In this document: piece after piece, positions 1 through 9,858 of the stretch
Layout: the number at the start of each line of letters is the position of its first letter
Numbering within the stretch: the stretch's first letter is position 1
From: Rebecca billardiae RCC1528
Lineage: Eukaryota > Haptophyta
Assembly (NCBI GenBank): GCA_965240325.2
Contig: OZ251229.1
Coordinates: 868,001-932,000 of the forward strand
Length of the DNA stretch: 64,000 bases
Direction of reading: 5' to 3'
Translations under genes and position numbers: made by a program
Notes under the pieces: model-generated
Seen by the model: the letters and a program-made list of their open reading frames with translations, nothing else
The model's database searches: none
Told to the model about the DNA's origin: nothing

Positions 1-3000
1 CGTTGGCGGGACGCCGTAGATGGAAGTGAAGACGGCAGTGTTGGTCACCGAGAGGGCTCGTGAATGCAGGCCGTCGCGCGACAAGTCGCCCTGAGGCTCG
101 GGAGGGGCTCGCACGTGTGGCACTGGTGGGTGGGGCGGATACTCATCCGGAGCGATCAAAGACACAAATGGTTCGAGCACCGCGCGCGACGCGCGCTGGT
201 GTGTGCGGCTGGTCGGAGCTCTCGATCCGGTCGTTGACAGCAGAGAGGCCTGGGACCCAATCGCGCCCGACGGCGAGCGCCTGCGCGCGCTGCGCGAGCG
301 CGAGCGTGAGCGGCCCTTCCGCCCTAGGGTCGACGACAGCTCTCCGTGCAGCCGCTCGTGCTCGTCGTCCACGGTGCGCGGCAGCAGCGTGTTGCGCGCG
401 CGCCGATGCTGCGAGCCAGGTCTGTCGCGCGCATGCGCCTTGGACGTGTACGTGCCCGCGGGCTGATCGTCCAGCAGCTCTCGAGCCTCGAGCGTCAGCC
501 GACGCATGTAGCCCGCGTGGCTCTTCCGCGGCCAGTTTCGGTCGAGCTGCTGCTTTGATGCAGGGGGCAGGTGATCGGCCCTGCGGGCAGGCGCGCGCCC
601 TGGCCACGCCGGCTCCGTGAAGTAGTCCAGCTCGGAGGGGTGCCTGGCGAGCAGCTCGCTGTAGTCCGGCTCGATTGGTGGTGGCGGCACTCCGTGCCAC
701 GCTTCGCTCGGCTCCTCGGCGGCGTGCAGCGCCGAGAGCTCGTCGCGCAGCGCGGCGGCTGCGGCCACCTCCGCGCGAGCCACAGAGGTCGTGGGCGGCG
801 CGACCGGCGACGGCGGCGCTGCCCCCGCCCCCGCCTTGGCATCCGTCGCCGGACGGGGCAGCTCCACCTCGGTGAGCGCATGCCCCGTGGCCGCTGCTGC
901 TGGCGCGCCCGGAGCGTGCTCGCCCGGCCTTTCGAGGCCAACTTCTGTCGATGGGGCCGTGGCCGCTCGAGCAGCTGCGTGCGCGACCTCTGCAGCCTGC
1001 ACGCGCGCCGATGCGTCCTCCCAGACACCCTCGACGTCGCCTTCTGCCGCGCTGCGCTGCGTCTCCGCTCCCGAGCGCTCAGGCGCTCCTGCAGCCAGTG
1101 CCAGCGCAGCTGCCGGCGCAGCTGCCGGCGCAGCTGTCGGCGCAGCGCTTGCGTCTGCAGACGGCGCTGCTGCAGCCGGCAAAGTGGCAGCAGCTGGCGA
1201 CGATGCAAGCTGCGCCTCGACTGCTCCTGCGGCGTCGCGTACACCATCGCCAGCTGGCGCCAGCGGCGCATCAGCACTGCCATCTGCGTCGCCGTCGTGC
1301 ACGAGCACATCCGTCATCGTCGGATCATCGTGCTCGTCGGCTCCGAGAGGCGTCGGCTCGGCCTTCGCCGTTGGCACGCCGGCTGGCGCGCCAGCTGGCG
1401 CGCTCGCCGCGGCTTCGGCGGCCGCCGCGCTCAGCGACTCTGCTGGCACCTGCGGGTCATTCGAGGGTGCCCCAGCGGCAGGTGCTGCTGCAGGCGCGAC
1501 TGCGACGTGCCCAGGGACAGCGCTCCGACGAGACGCTCCTGCGCCATCGGAGGAGGCAGATCGCGGCGAGATGGCGACATCGGTGGTCATGGCAGCGACC
1601 GGGCTCGTGGCGGAGGTCGTGAGTGCCGGCTCATCCGTTTGCGTGTCGACGCTGACGCCCGCACGCGCGACGTGCAAAGAGGGCTCGGTGCTTGTCGACG
1701 TGGCGACCGCAACCCCTGGGCCGCCAGCGGGCATTTCGCCCGCAGCAGCGTCGAACACGACAGCAACAGTTTGCGGCAGCACCGTCGCGCGCGGCTCGCC
1801 TTGTGCTGGCGCTGCCTCGGGCGCGTCGGAATCGCAATCGGCAGCTGCCTCCGGCTCAGCGATGCTGGCGGCGGCCGCTGCCTCGGGCGCGTACGCATCG
1901 GCCGCTGCCTCGGGCGCTTCGGCGTCGAACGCGGCCTGCCCGACATTGCGGGCCTTTTCCGCCGCCTCAATCTCCCTCTGCATCGCCGAGCGAAGTTCGG
2001 CTGCGAGCTGCTGCGCCACAGCGCGCCGCTGTGCGGCCTGGATCACGACTGCTGCGTGGCGCTGCTCCTGGAAGCTCCGCAGCGTTGTGTGCGCGTGCCA
2101 CGTGGTCTGCACATACGATGCGGCGAGCGACCGCTTGAGTTCGGCCGCCTCCGCCGCGGCCGCGTTCGCCTGGTCAGCGCGCGCGCTGTGGCCACGCCAC
2201 ACGCGCTCAATCTCGCGAGCAGCCTCGACCTCTCGCGCTCCGCTCTGATCAGGAGTGACCCGCGCGTCGGTGGCAGCATCACCGGCAGTCTCAGCCCTCG
2301 TCGCCGCAAATGAGATTCGGTGCGCTCGGGTTTTCGAGCGAGCCACGGCAGCTGCGCTCTGCGGCGAGCGGGGCGGAGGACCGTGCAGCTCGAGCTGTGT
2401 GCGGTCTCGCATGCCTCGAGTGCGCGACTGGATGCGGACGGCCGACATGAACCATGTGCGCGCAGGTGACTCGACAATGTTGACGAGCGCGTCGGCGGCG
2501 CATGTCTTGAGCCACTCGTTCTCATGGTCCGAAAGGTGCGAGAAGATCCCCTCTGCCCGCGCCTCGTACAGCTTGCCGTACAGGTCGGTGTCCTGCGCAA
2601 TCCAGACCGAGGATGTGATGTTCTCGATGCCGGCGACAGCGTAGAATTGCACATTCGCGCTCTGAGATTCGAGGAGAGCCAGCATGAGGTCGAGCCCACC
2701 ACACTGCACGATGGTGTCTGCGCCCCCGATGCCGGCGAGGTTGACGAGCCCCGAGAGCCCCGTGCACAGCAGCTGCTCGTTGTCGTCGTGCTCATACATT
2801 TGCGCCATGAACGGCACATACTCGTCGAGCACACCAGAGTCACGCACGGCAGACGCAACGACGAGTGCGCCCTCGCCGCTCGCGCTCTCGACGATGGCCG
2901 CAAAGTCGACGATAGCCTGCGTTTGAGCGGTGGTCGTCGACGACGAGTCCTGCAGCTCCGTGCGCAGGTCACGCATCAGCTCCTCGATGGAGTGCACGCT

Positions 3001-3192
3001 CGCCTCGAGCTCTGGCGTCATGTAGTATGAGAAGTCCGACGCGTCCGTGAAGGTCGAGCCCTGGGCGAGCTCGGGCGTGCGCTTCCCCGGCGTCATGGGC
3101 GCGTCAATGCTGCCCTCGCCCGATGCCCTTCTGGCCGATGCGGCTGCGTCATCGGACGGCGGCGCCTCTGGCGAGGAGGCGCTGGCGACCAT
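1..3192 (-). CDS. Armadillo-like/IQ-motif protein, 3' end outside window
   Basis: The minus strand stays open from an ATG at 3192-3190 to base 1 (1064 codons, no stop), so the gene continues beyond the window. Residues about 40-230 look like alpha-helical armadillo repeats (for example GLSGLVNLAGIGGADTIV and FYAVAGIENITSSVWIAQD). Residues about 330-400 hold IQ-type calmodulin-binding motifs (ERVWRGHSARA, SYVQTTWHAH, AVVIQAAQRR). About 400-800 is Ala/Pro-rich, followed by an acidic/aromatic stretch (PIEPDYSELLARHPSELDYF) and an RS-rich patch. An in-frame TGA lies upstream near 3295, so 3192 is the first possible Met. The domain order suggests a calmodulin-binding scaffold of the flagellar/cytoskeletal type; that role is inferred. 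An unrecognised intron in the low-complexity part is possible. Confidence 0.7.
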   Translation of the reverse strand, partial: MVASASSPEAPPSDDAAASARRASGEGSIDAPMTPGKRTPELAQGSTFTDASDFSYYMTPELEASVHSIEELMRDLRTELQDSSSTTTAQTQAIVDFAAIVESASGEGALVVASAVRDSGVLDEYVPFMAQMYEHDDNEQLLCTGLSGLVNLAGIGGADTIVQCGGLDLMLALLESQSANVQFYAVAGIENITSSVWIAQDTDLYGKLYEARAEGIFSHLSDHENEWLKTCAADALVNIVESPARTWFMSAVRIQSRTRGMRDRTQLELHGPPPRSPQSAAAVARSKTRAHRISFAATRAETAGDAATDARVTPDQSGAREVEAAREIERVWRGHSARADQANAAAAEAAELKRSLAASYVQTTWHAHTTLRSFQEQRHAAVVIQAAQRRAVAQQLAAELRSAMQREIEAAEKARNVGQAAFDAEAPEAAADAYAPEAAAAASIAEPEAAADCDSDAPEAAPAQGEPRATVLPQTVAVVFDAAAGEMPAGGPGVAVATSTSTEPSLHVARAGVSVDTQTDEPALTTSATSPVAAMTTDVAISPRSASSDGAGASRRSAVPGHVAVAPAAAPAAGAPSNDPQVPAESLSAAAAEAAASAPAGAPAGVPTAKAEPTPLGADEHDDPTMTDVLVHDGDADGSADAPLAPAGDGVRDAAGAVEAQLASSPAAATLPAAAAPSADASAAPTAAPAAAPAAALALAAGAPERSGAETQRSAAEGDVEGVWEDASARVQAAEVAHAAARAATAPSTEVGLERPGEHAPGAPAAAATGHALTEVELPRPATDAKAGAGAAPPSPVAPPTTSVARAEVAAAAALRDELSALHAAEEPSEAWHGVPPPPIEPDYSELLARHPSELDYFTEPAWPGRAPARRADHLPPASKQQLDRNWPRKSHAGYMRRLTLEARELLDDQPAGTYTSKAHARDRPGSQHRRARNTLLPRTVDDEHERLHGELSSTLGRKGRSRSRSRSARRRSPSGAIGSQASLLSTTGSRAPTSRTHQRASRAVLEPFVSLIAPDEYPPHPPVPHVRAPPEPQGDLSRDGLHSRALSVTNTAVFTSIYGVPPT

Positions 3193-4565
3193 TGATGCCC
3201 CCTCGTTGTCGGGGTCCAGAAGCCCCTTGGCGCTCAGTGAACGAGGGTTCGGGGAAACCGACGTCGTGCATGGCTCCGTCAATCCAACCCATCATCGTCG
3301 TCTTACCATACATTACTGTATACTCGAGATCGAGAGCTCGGTACATTAGCGGGTTTTCCACATGGTGCAGTGTGCACGGCTTATGCTCGGTTAAGTAGTA
3401 CTGTCGCCTGCCTGAGCTGTGTGCGTCTCTTATTCTTAGTAAACTGTAGTAGGTGGGCTGCAACTACAGATCGCCCTTAATCACCTTCTAAGTTCTAGTA
3501 GTATCAGTGAAGTTCATCAGTCATTCTGCGGGCGGGTGATGTAGCAGTACTAACCCCCAGTTTCCAGGTCTCTCTTCGGAGAGCGTGCGATGAAGGATGG
3601 CGCGGCAACCTGCCACCGTGAGCCTTACGCGCACGTTAAAACAAATAAACTGTACATGTAGATGTACGATCGATCGATGTCAATTTGTCATGTCCGCCCA
3701 TGCACGATGTGGATGACCTCCCTGCCACCGACCTTCCGTGTCACATCACATGCGTCTTGGTCTTGGACAGCCGGAGGTGGCCGACCGGTGTAGCCACAGA
3801 CAAGGCCAAGGGCGGTAAGGGCTGTCAACTCCCAGTGGCGCCGAGTGGCGGAGGTTCAGGGCCCGTTAACTCGTGCGGCCTCCGGCGCGCAGCGGCCAAG
3901 TCTCCTGGGCCGCCGCCCTGGAGCGGCCGCGGACACTCACACGGCGCGCGCGGTTGCGGGTTGGTCGCCTGCTAGCTAGACAGCATGTAGTACCCTCCCA
4001 CCCCGCGCGCCGCGCTCGCCGGCGCCCTCGCCGTGCCTCAGTCCAGGCGCGTACGCGCGTCGCACCAATGGCCAGCAGTGGCCACGCGCCAGCCGCCGGT
4101 CCGGTCGGCGCGGGTCGGGCGCGCGCCCGCCGGGGCGAGGCTTACACGTATGAACTATTTAATTATTAATGGGCGGCGCGCGTGGGGCATGAAGCAGGCT
4201 TCGTGTGCGGCGGCATCACTAGCGCGAGCTCACTGACTGGGTCCGACCAGCCTATGCCACCTATCAGACCGCAGTCAGATCCCCTCGCTTACTTATGCGC
4301 ACGCATAAGTTACTACTGTGCTGACTCTGCATGACTAATGGGCAGTAGGTTACTCTGTTTCATTACTTACATCTAGCTATATATGTAGTAAGTACTTTAT
4401 CAGGTGACACTGACTGTCTGACAGTACTCGGAGGCGCACGTCCGTCAGTGACTAGTGAGTGCACTCCGTGGGTTCAAGGGGCACGCATGGTATGTTGTCG
4501 TCGCATTCCAACCCCGGCTACAGCCTCATGAAGAACATACGCCATCGGGCATTCGGGCATCTCAC
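3193..4565. other. Intergenic, no gene seen
   Basis: About 1.4 kb between two minus-strand genes. It holds one R3 repeat copy (3398-3449) and otherwise lower-GC unique sequence. Open frames here are short with no protein-like composition. Promoter sequence for the gene starting at 3192 probably lies in the first few hundred bases. Confidence 0.6.
3398..3449 (-). repeat. R3 dispersed repeat, 52-bp copy
   Basis: Read on the minus strand, this 52-bp block is identical to 26205-26256 on the plus strand. It begins CTACAGTTTACTAAGAATAA and ends with CAGTAC. Shorter relatives occur at 41231-41260 and 59251-59276, and the core TTAGTAAACTGTA recurs near 20588 and 38333. Confidence 0.85.
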
Positions 4566-5381
4566 TCAGGGCGTGGCACCATGGAGCCGACCGACAGTCC
4601 GATACGGCGCATGCTGCCGCGTCGAGTGGTAGGACGGCGTGGGCACGGTTGCTGGGGTGCCATGTGGCGGATGGGGCGGAGGGGAGTGCCCCTGGTATCG
4701 GCCGGTCGCGACAGCCCATTCCGGGCTGTCCTGCACTCGTGGCCCCGAAAGGTGGCTTCGCGTCGGCTGCATCATCGCAGCACTGTACGCGGAGCTGTCT
4801 GCGGCAGCTGCAGAGCCAGTCGGCTGCGCAGAGACCACTGAGTCCAGTGCAACCACGTCGCCGTCCTCGCGCGCCTTGAGGAGCTCCAAACGAGCGAGCG
4901 CCACCGTAGTGCGCTCAACAGCGTGCAGCGCTTTCAGCCGTTTCTGTTCGAGCACCAGCTGCCGCTTCTCTGCGCGGAGCTGAGCGACCTCAGCTGCCTG
5001 CTCAGCCTCGAGCGCACGGTACAGCGCAGCCTGCCGCTCGCGCTCAGCTGCGGCGGTGTACTGCGATCGTCGTCGGCGTGCGTGTAATGCTCGGCTCACG
5101 CGCAGCTCCTCGCCAACGCGCTCGTGCCTGGCCACGAGATCGGCCTGGTAGGGTGATTTGCTCGTGTGCCGCTCCGCATCGCCCCCCACCATCCGCGCGG
5201 AGATGCGCGCGTACGCCTCGCGCTCGCGAGTAGACGTCGCGCTCAGCTGAGAGAGCTCGGCTGCGCGACGAAAATGGTCGTCACCCACATCGCCTGCTCG
5301 ACGTGGGGGGCGGATTGGCGTGCCCCCATCGTAGAAGGAGATCTGCCGCACGGGCGAGGGGGAGCTGCCCACGGGCGGCAT
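4566..5381 (-). CDS. Coiled-coil protein, unknown function
   Basis: A 271-residue frame from Met 5381 (MPPVGSSPSPVRQ). The same frame stays open to an upstream ATG at 5510, which would add a hydrophobic leader; the downstream start is preferred because the leader composition looks like 5' UTR. The middle is a long charged coiled coil (RERQAALYRALEAEQAAEVA, RAEKRQLVLEQKRLKALHAV), about residues 95-180, followed by a Ser/Pro/His-rich tail. No enzymatic domain is recognised. It is divergent from the GT25 gene, with 188 bp between the two starts. Confidence 0.6.
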   Translation of the reverse strand: MPPVGSSPSPVRQISFYDGGTPIRPPRRAGDVGDDHFRRAAELSQLSATSTREREAYARISARMVGGDAERHTSKSPYQADLVARHERVGEELRVSRALHARRRRSQYTAAAERERQAALYRALEAEQAAEVAQLRAEKRQLVLEQKRLKALHAVERTTVALARLELLKAREDGDVVALDSVVSAQPTGSAAAADSSAYSAAMMQPTRSHLSGPRVQDSPEWAVATGRYQGHSPPPHPPHGTPATVPTPSYHSTRQHAPYRTVGRLHGATP

Positions 5382-5569
5382 GGGCGATCTCAGCTCACCT
5401 CGTCTGGACACAAGAAACAGCCAAACAGGCGAGGCACGTAACGGGTGTTGCAACAAAGAAAGCACGCACGTGTGCGCCAAGAAGAAGTAAGCACTGCGGG
5501 GGGCAGCCATCGTATTTGCCTGCTCTTGCCGCCGACGGCCGGCAGGCGGCAGTTGGAGGGGGCGCGCAC

Positions 5570-6556
5570 ATGCTGCCGACGAGCGCGCAGGATCGGCGCG
5601 CGAAGCGACGGCTGCGGCCCGCGCAGCTTGCAGGCTTGGCCGCCGTCATTCTCGCCGGCTGCGTCCTCGCCTGGAAGCTCAGCTCCTTCGAGCGGAGGAT
5701 CGCGTCATACGTTGCGCGCATGGACGTGCTCTTGGAACGCGTGCGCGCGCGAGCCGCGCACCGAGGCGCGGGCAACATCGACTTGCCCGTTTACTACGTG
5801 AACATGGACGCGCACGCAGATCGACGCGCGCGAATCGAGGCCAGGCTGAAGGAGATGGGCCCGCCACCGAGCATTGTGCGCGTTGCTGGCGTGAATGGCG
5901 CCGCTCACATGGCCAACGCTCAGGTGCACTCCGGGTTTGGCTGGGACTCTGCTGGCGAGCTGGGCTGCACGCTCTCGCACTTGGCGGTCGCCCGTCAGTT
6001 GCTACGAGATGGGCACGCCGCCGCGCTCGTCCTCGAGGACGACGCGCACCTCGGTCTCGTGCCGCTGTGGCCGCTGAGCGCGCGTGGCCTGACCAACCTG
6101 CTGCCTCCTGGCTGGACGACCCTGCAGCTGTACCACGGCACGGGCGCCGAGTTCGAGCCCGAGCTCAAGCACGGCGCACAGGCGGTGCTCACGCCGTACG
6201 ACCTGAGCGCGACCGTGCGATCGCCCGGCACCGTCGCGTACGTGCTCTCGCGCGAGGGTGCGAGCGCGCTGCTCGCGCTCACAGACCACGGCCGCGGGGT
6301 GCATCGGGATCGCCTGCGCACGCGCGACGGACGCGCCGACACGGTCATGTACGAGTTCCCCGGCGCCCTGCCATACATTGTGTGGCCCCGTCACATATTT
6401 CCGTACAACGACCTGTCGCACGCATCCTCCACCATCCACGCCACGGCGAGCAAGCACCACCTGTGGCACGTGCGGGTTGCGGCGTCGGTGCTGGAGCGCG
6501 CAACCGCATTGTGGCTCACGCAGCGGCTGTCGTTGACACTTTCCACGCAGCCTTAG
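5570..6556 (+). CDS. Glycosyltransferase family 25 protein, type II membrane
   Basis: A 328-residue intronless frame. One membrane segment at residues about 18-35 (AQLAGLAAVILAGCVLAW) follows a basic N-terminus, giving a Golgi-type type II topology. GT25 features are VYYVNMDAHADRRARIEARL (74-93), RVAGVNG (104-110), GELGCTLSHLAVARQLL (129-145) and ALVLEDDA (152-159), whose acidic cluster corresponds to the metal/nucleotide-sugar binding site of the family. GT25 enzymes add galactose or glucose to LPS, or to hydroxylysine in collagen; the acceptor here is unknown. The frame is open upstream to an ATG at 5303, but the start at 5570 directly precedes the membrane anchor and avoids overlap with the divergent gene. 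Confidence 0.85.
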   Translation: MLPTSAQDRRAKRRLRPAQLAGLAAVILAGCVLAWKLSSFERRIASYVARMDVLLERVRARAAHRGAGNIDLPVYYVNMDAHADRRARIEARLKEMGPPPSIVRVAGVNGAAHMANAQVHSGFGWDSAGELGCTLSHLAVARQLLRDGHAAALVLEDDAHLGLVPLWPLSARGLTNLLPPGWTTLQLYHGTGAEFEPELKHGAQAVLTPYDLSATVRSPGTVAYVLSREGASALLALTDHGRGVHRDRLRTRDGRADTVMYEFPGALPYIVWPRHIFPYNDLSHASSTIHATASKHHLWHVRVAASVLERATALWLTQRLSLTLSTQP

Positions 6557-6894
6557 CACGCTCAGTCATTGTCGTCCAAGTGATCTCCAGCGGATGGACG
6601 ACATCAAATGGCGATGCTCTTCGATCGTCTGTTTCACGTCCGTGCGCATCATCAGGCGTTGGCTGCGAGTGTATATTTAGTCCGATCGCATTATTATAAT
6701 TACAGTAGAACTTTGAAAACTCTCCTGCCCTGCTTGCTAATTTATAATTATTCATATATATATAATTATAAAAGCAAAAGTATATCATTGTTATTATTTG
6801 TAATTGTATGGTTACTTGAGTCTTGACTCCGACGGCACACGGCTCGGCGGCGCGACCGGTCAGGGCGCCGCCCAAAATACATTACATACATGTC
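6557..6894. other. AT-rich intergenic spacer
   Basis: About 340 bp downstream of the GT25 gene. It becomes strongly AT-rich from about 6670 to 6830, with short TA and TTA runs, in sharp contrast to the flanking genes. No gene seen. Confidence 0.6.
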
Positions 6895-7040
6895 ATGGCC
6901 CGCGGTGCAGGGCGGAGCGCGCAGCGTGGAGCCCGCTCCGTGGGCACTAACCACGTTTCAAAAAGATCTTTGATCAAAGAAAAAAGGGACGGGGGACGAT
7001 TTTCAGGGCTGGAGGAGACCGAATTTCGAATTTTGAGACC
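6895..7040 (+). repeat. R1 dispersed repeat, copy 1
   Basis: About 145 bp shared with 63231-63390 (plus) and 48130-48297 (minus). It starts GGCCCGCGGTGCAGGGCGGA, has a central AAAAAGATCTTTGATCAA, and ends near GAATTTTGAGACC. Indels between copies do not preserve one reading frame, so it looks non-coding and SINE-like rather than protein-coding. Confidence 0.8.
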
Positions 7041-7259
7041 GCAAAGAGACATCCATTAGCGAGAAATGGGCACGTCCGGCTTGTTTGTATTCAGAGGAAT
7101 CAACGAAACCCACGTCCAAGTGTGCGAGGGTGGGTAATTGTGGGTAGACTGTGACCATAGTAAATAAGCACATGACCATAGTAAAACAAGCCTCGCTGGG
7201 CACCGCTACTAGGCGCGCGCCAGACACGGAGCGCGCGCACCAGTTGCGTCGCGCTGCGC

Positions 7260-8530
7260 ACGGCCACGGAGCATGCGCGACGAGATCGCGGCGGGGGCGG
7301 CGAGATCGCGGCGGGGGCGACGGGCAACAACCTGCCCGCGGGCGCGTTCGTCACTCGAGGAGCAGCGCGCAAGGGCGAGCCGAGTCCGGAGCACGCGAGC
7401 TCGTCGCTCGCCGCCCGGAGCAGAGCGCGCCGCTGCGAGCGAGCGGCGCGGCAGATGAGCCGGATGCGCCCGGAGCTCGCGCGGCTGAAGGGCGAGCTCG
7501 AGCACGCGAGCTCGCGCCTCGACGCCGAGCGCGAGCTCCTCCTCAACTCGGTCGACGGCGGCGCGGAGGTGCAGCAGCGTGAGGACGAGCAGGAGCATCA
7601 GTGAAACGCGCGCCGGTTCCGGGTCGCGCAGCGGTGCCCAGCTGCCTGCCACGCGAGCGGCGGCCACGTGGCGCGAGGAGCTGCGTGGGGAAATCGCCGC
7701 GCGCGTCGACGCGGCGATCACCGGGCTGCAGGCCTCGGCAATCGACGCGGTGCGCACCCTCGCCGCCAGCCGCGACGACTCCGCCGTCGAGCTGCAGCAG
7801 CTGCGCGCGCAGATGCCAGAAGTGCCGATGGGCGGCGGCGTATCAGCAGGCTGACGTGCACGAGCACGTGACACGCGGAGGCGCTAGGCGCCAAGCTGGC
7901 GAAGTGCGGCGCCGAGCTCGACGAGCTGAGCGACGCGGCAACGGACGCGCTGGGCGCCCGCGCCGCCATCGTCGCGGCGCCCTCCAGCAGCTCGAGCAGC
8001 TGTGGATAGTTGGCCGTCGAGGCGACCGCGGGTGTGACTCACAGTGTGAGTGAGCCGGCGCGCGGCTCAGCCTGCCGCTGGCAGCCGCCGTCTTCGAGGC
8101 CGACGCGGCGGAGGAGGCGGCGGGCGAGCACGGCGGCGCGGTGGAGCAGGCGCGCACGCGCGGCGGCAGGCGCGACGCGCCGCTCGCCTCGTTCCACCGC
8201 CCCGAGCTCCGCTCGGTCGGTCTCGGTGCGAGGCTGCGCAGCCGGCAGGCCGGGGCCAGCAGTGGCGCGCGCTCTCGCTCTGCCGGCACGAGCGACCAGC
8301 GGCCCGTCGTCGAGCGCATGGCGCAGGGCGAGTACCTCAAGCAGGTGCGCCCGCTCGCGCGCACGCGCCGGCTCGCGCCGCGCCAGCGCCTCTCGCCCTG
8401 CGTGCGCGCGCGCGCCGGCCGCTAGTCCCCGCGGCGGCCCGCGGACCCGCGGCGACAGTCCTCGGCCCGCCGGCCCGGTGGGCGGCAGTGACTGAGTTGG
8501 CGGTGGCAGCTCAGGCGAACTGTTACACAT
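7260..8530 (+). pseudogene. Degenerate coiled-coil gene, copy C1
   Basis: Fragments of protein-like sequence appear in changing frames: MSRMRPELARLKGELEHASS followed by a stop at about 7603; RTLAASRDDSAVELQQLRAQ at about 7756; and a piece resembling ALGAKLAKCGAELDELSDAA at about 7880. The same fragments occur on the opposite strand at 46440-47430, together with flanking non-coding sequence up to 8640, so this is a duplicated unit in decay. The ancestral product seems to have been a Glu/Arg/Ala-rich coiled coil. It could alternatively be the interior of a transposable element. Confidence 0.5.
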
Positions 8531-8631
8531 GTCAGACCGAGACAGCAGCCGACGGAGGGTGCGCCGCGGGCCCCGAACTACGTTCGTTCTACGGAAAAAG
8601 ACCGCGGAACGCGGTCATATATACAGTATGG

Positions 8632-9858
8632 TCAAAGCTCGCTCCGAGAGCGCACGAGCATGCCGACAACCGCCTCGGACTCCGGCCCCTCGTCCTCTGA
8701 GAGGTCCGACTCCGCCTCATCGCAGTCCGGTGACGTGCCCTGCTCTGGCGAGCTCGGCAGGAGCGGCTCGGGCGAGGCCGTGGGCAGCTGGCTGCGCGTG
8801 CTGCGTGCCCTGCGCATGGCTGCTGGAATGCCGTGCACGCCCGCTGCGCCCAGAAAGGTGAGCAGCACGCCGGCGACGCGGGTTGGTGTGGGCGCGTGCT
8901 GTGCGAACGTGAAGGCACCCACTGCGTCAAGCGCGAGTGACGCCGCGAGCTGTCCGGCGAGCACGCACACAAAGAAGAGCGTGAGGCCGAGACGCGGGGG
9001 CAAGATGACGGCGCACGTGACGTACGCGGCACCGACCAGCCCACCGGTGTACATCCACGGCGACGAGCGCGGCACGCCGTGGGTGAGTAGTGCCGGGTCG
9101 GTTGCCAGCGCGCCGATGAGCGCGGGCACAAAGAACGCCGCCGACACGAGCAGCGATGCCGCTGAGGCGTACTGCTTGTGGTACTCGGATGAGTAATCGA
9201 CGAGCGCCTTGGACAGGCTGCCGTTCACCGTCGCCTGCACGGGCCGCGCGCAGCCCGGCATGACCGCGATGATCGCGGCGAACAGCAGGAGCATGGGCGC
9301 GCGGCCGTCACGACTCCCGGCAGCAGCACGTCTCGCCGTGAGGAGGTCGGCCGACGCGAGCAGGGTCCCGCCCAGCGCGCACGCGGCGCCGGCGGCCTTG
9401 AGCGGGGTCAGCCGGCGCTGCTGCGTGAGGAGGAGGCCTGCGTGCTCGATCGAAAGCGTGAATATCACCTCGGTGACGCTCTCGATCACGTTGGTGACCG
9501 TGCCTCCGAGGATGGTGACCAGCACCATCTTGGCCATCAGCGAGATCACGCCGATCAGCCCGCCCGTCCACTCCCACCACAGCGTGACGCGCGTGACGCG
9601 GTGCAGCGGGATGAACCAGCCCGGCCCGACCTTCACGCGCAGGTATCCGCACATGATCAGCGCGCCGGTGAACATCGAGCACGCGCCTGCCACGATGAAG
9701 TTGCCCAGCGCGACGCCCAACGACGAGTTGACGCCCGCCTGAACGACGTGTGCGGCGCCGATGACAGTCGCCACGGCGGCGTACGAGAGCGCTGGCGTGC
9801 CACGTGCGACCGAACCGCCGCCTTTCAGGCTCGAAGCCGTGTTTGCGTGCTTCTTCAT
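8632..9858 (-). CDS. DMT-superfamily transporter, YdcZ (DUF606) type, two-repeat
   Basis: A 408-residue multi-spanning membrane protein with about ten hydrophobic segments. It has two homologous halves, each with the YdcZ pattern: QAGVNSSLGVALGNFIVAGA then WWEWTGGLIGVISLMAKMVL in the first, and VQATVNGSLSKALVDYSSEY then PWMYTGGLVGAAYVTCAVIL in the second. Bacterial YdcZ proteins usually carry a single unit of about 150 residues, so this is a fused tandem form. The substrate is unknown. The C-terminal 60 residues are acidic/Ser-rich and cytosolic-like. The frame is open to 10620, but Met 9858 (MKKHANTASS) is chosen because upstream sequence loses membrane-protein character and overlaps the divergent light-harvesting gene, whose start is 208 bp away. 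Confidence 0.8.
   Translation of the reverse strand: MKKHANTASSLKGGGSVARGTPALSYAAVATVIGAAHVVQAGVNSSLGVALGNFIVAGACSMFTGALIMCGYLRVKVGPGWFIPLHRVTRVTLWWEWTGGLIGVISLMAKMVLVTILGGTVTNVIESVTEVIFTLSIEHAGLLLTQQRRLTPLKAAGAACALGGTLLASADLLTARRAAAGSRDGRAPMLLLFAAIIAVMPGCARPVQATVNGSLSKALVDYSSEYHKQYASAASLLVSAAFFVPALIGALATDPALLTHGVPRSSPWMYTGGLVGAAYVTCAVILPPRLGLTLFFVCVLAGQLAASLALDAVGAFTFAQHAPTPTRVAGVLLTFLGAAGVHGIPAAMRRARSTRSQLPTASPEPLLPSSPEQGTSPDCDEAESDLSEDEGPESEAVVGMLVRSRSEL

Noticed and set aside
571-2313. Long plus-strand open frame of 580 codons
   Set aside because: Ala/Arg/Ser/Cys-rich shadow of the minus-strand armadillo/IQ gene; no domain pattern, whereas the opposite frame has IQ motifs and runs longer.
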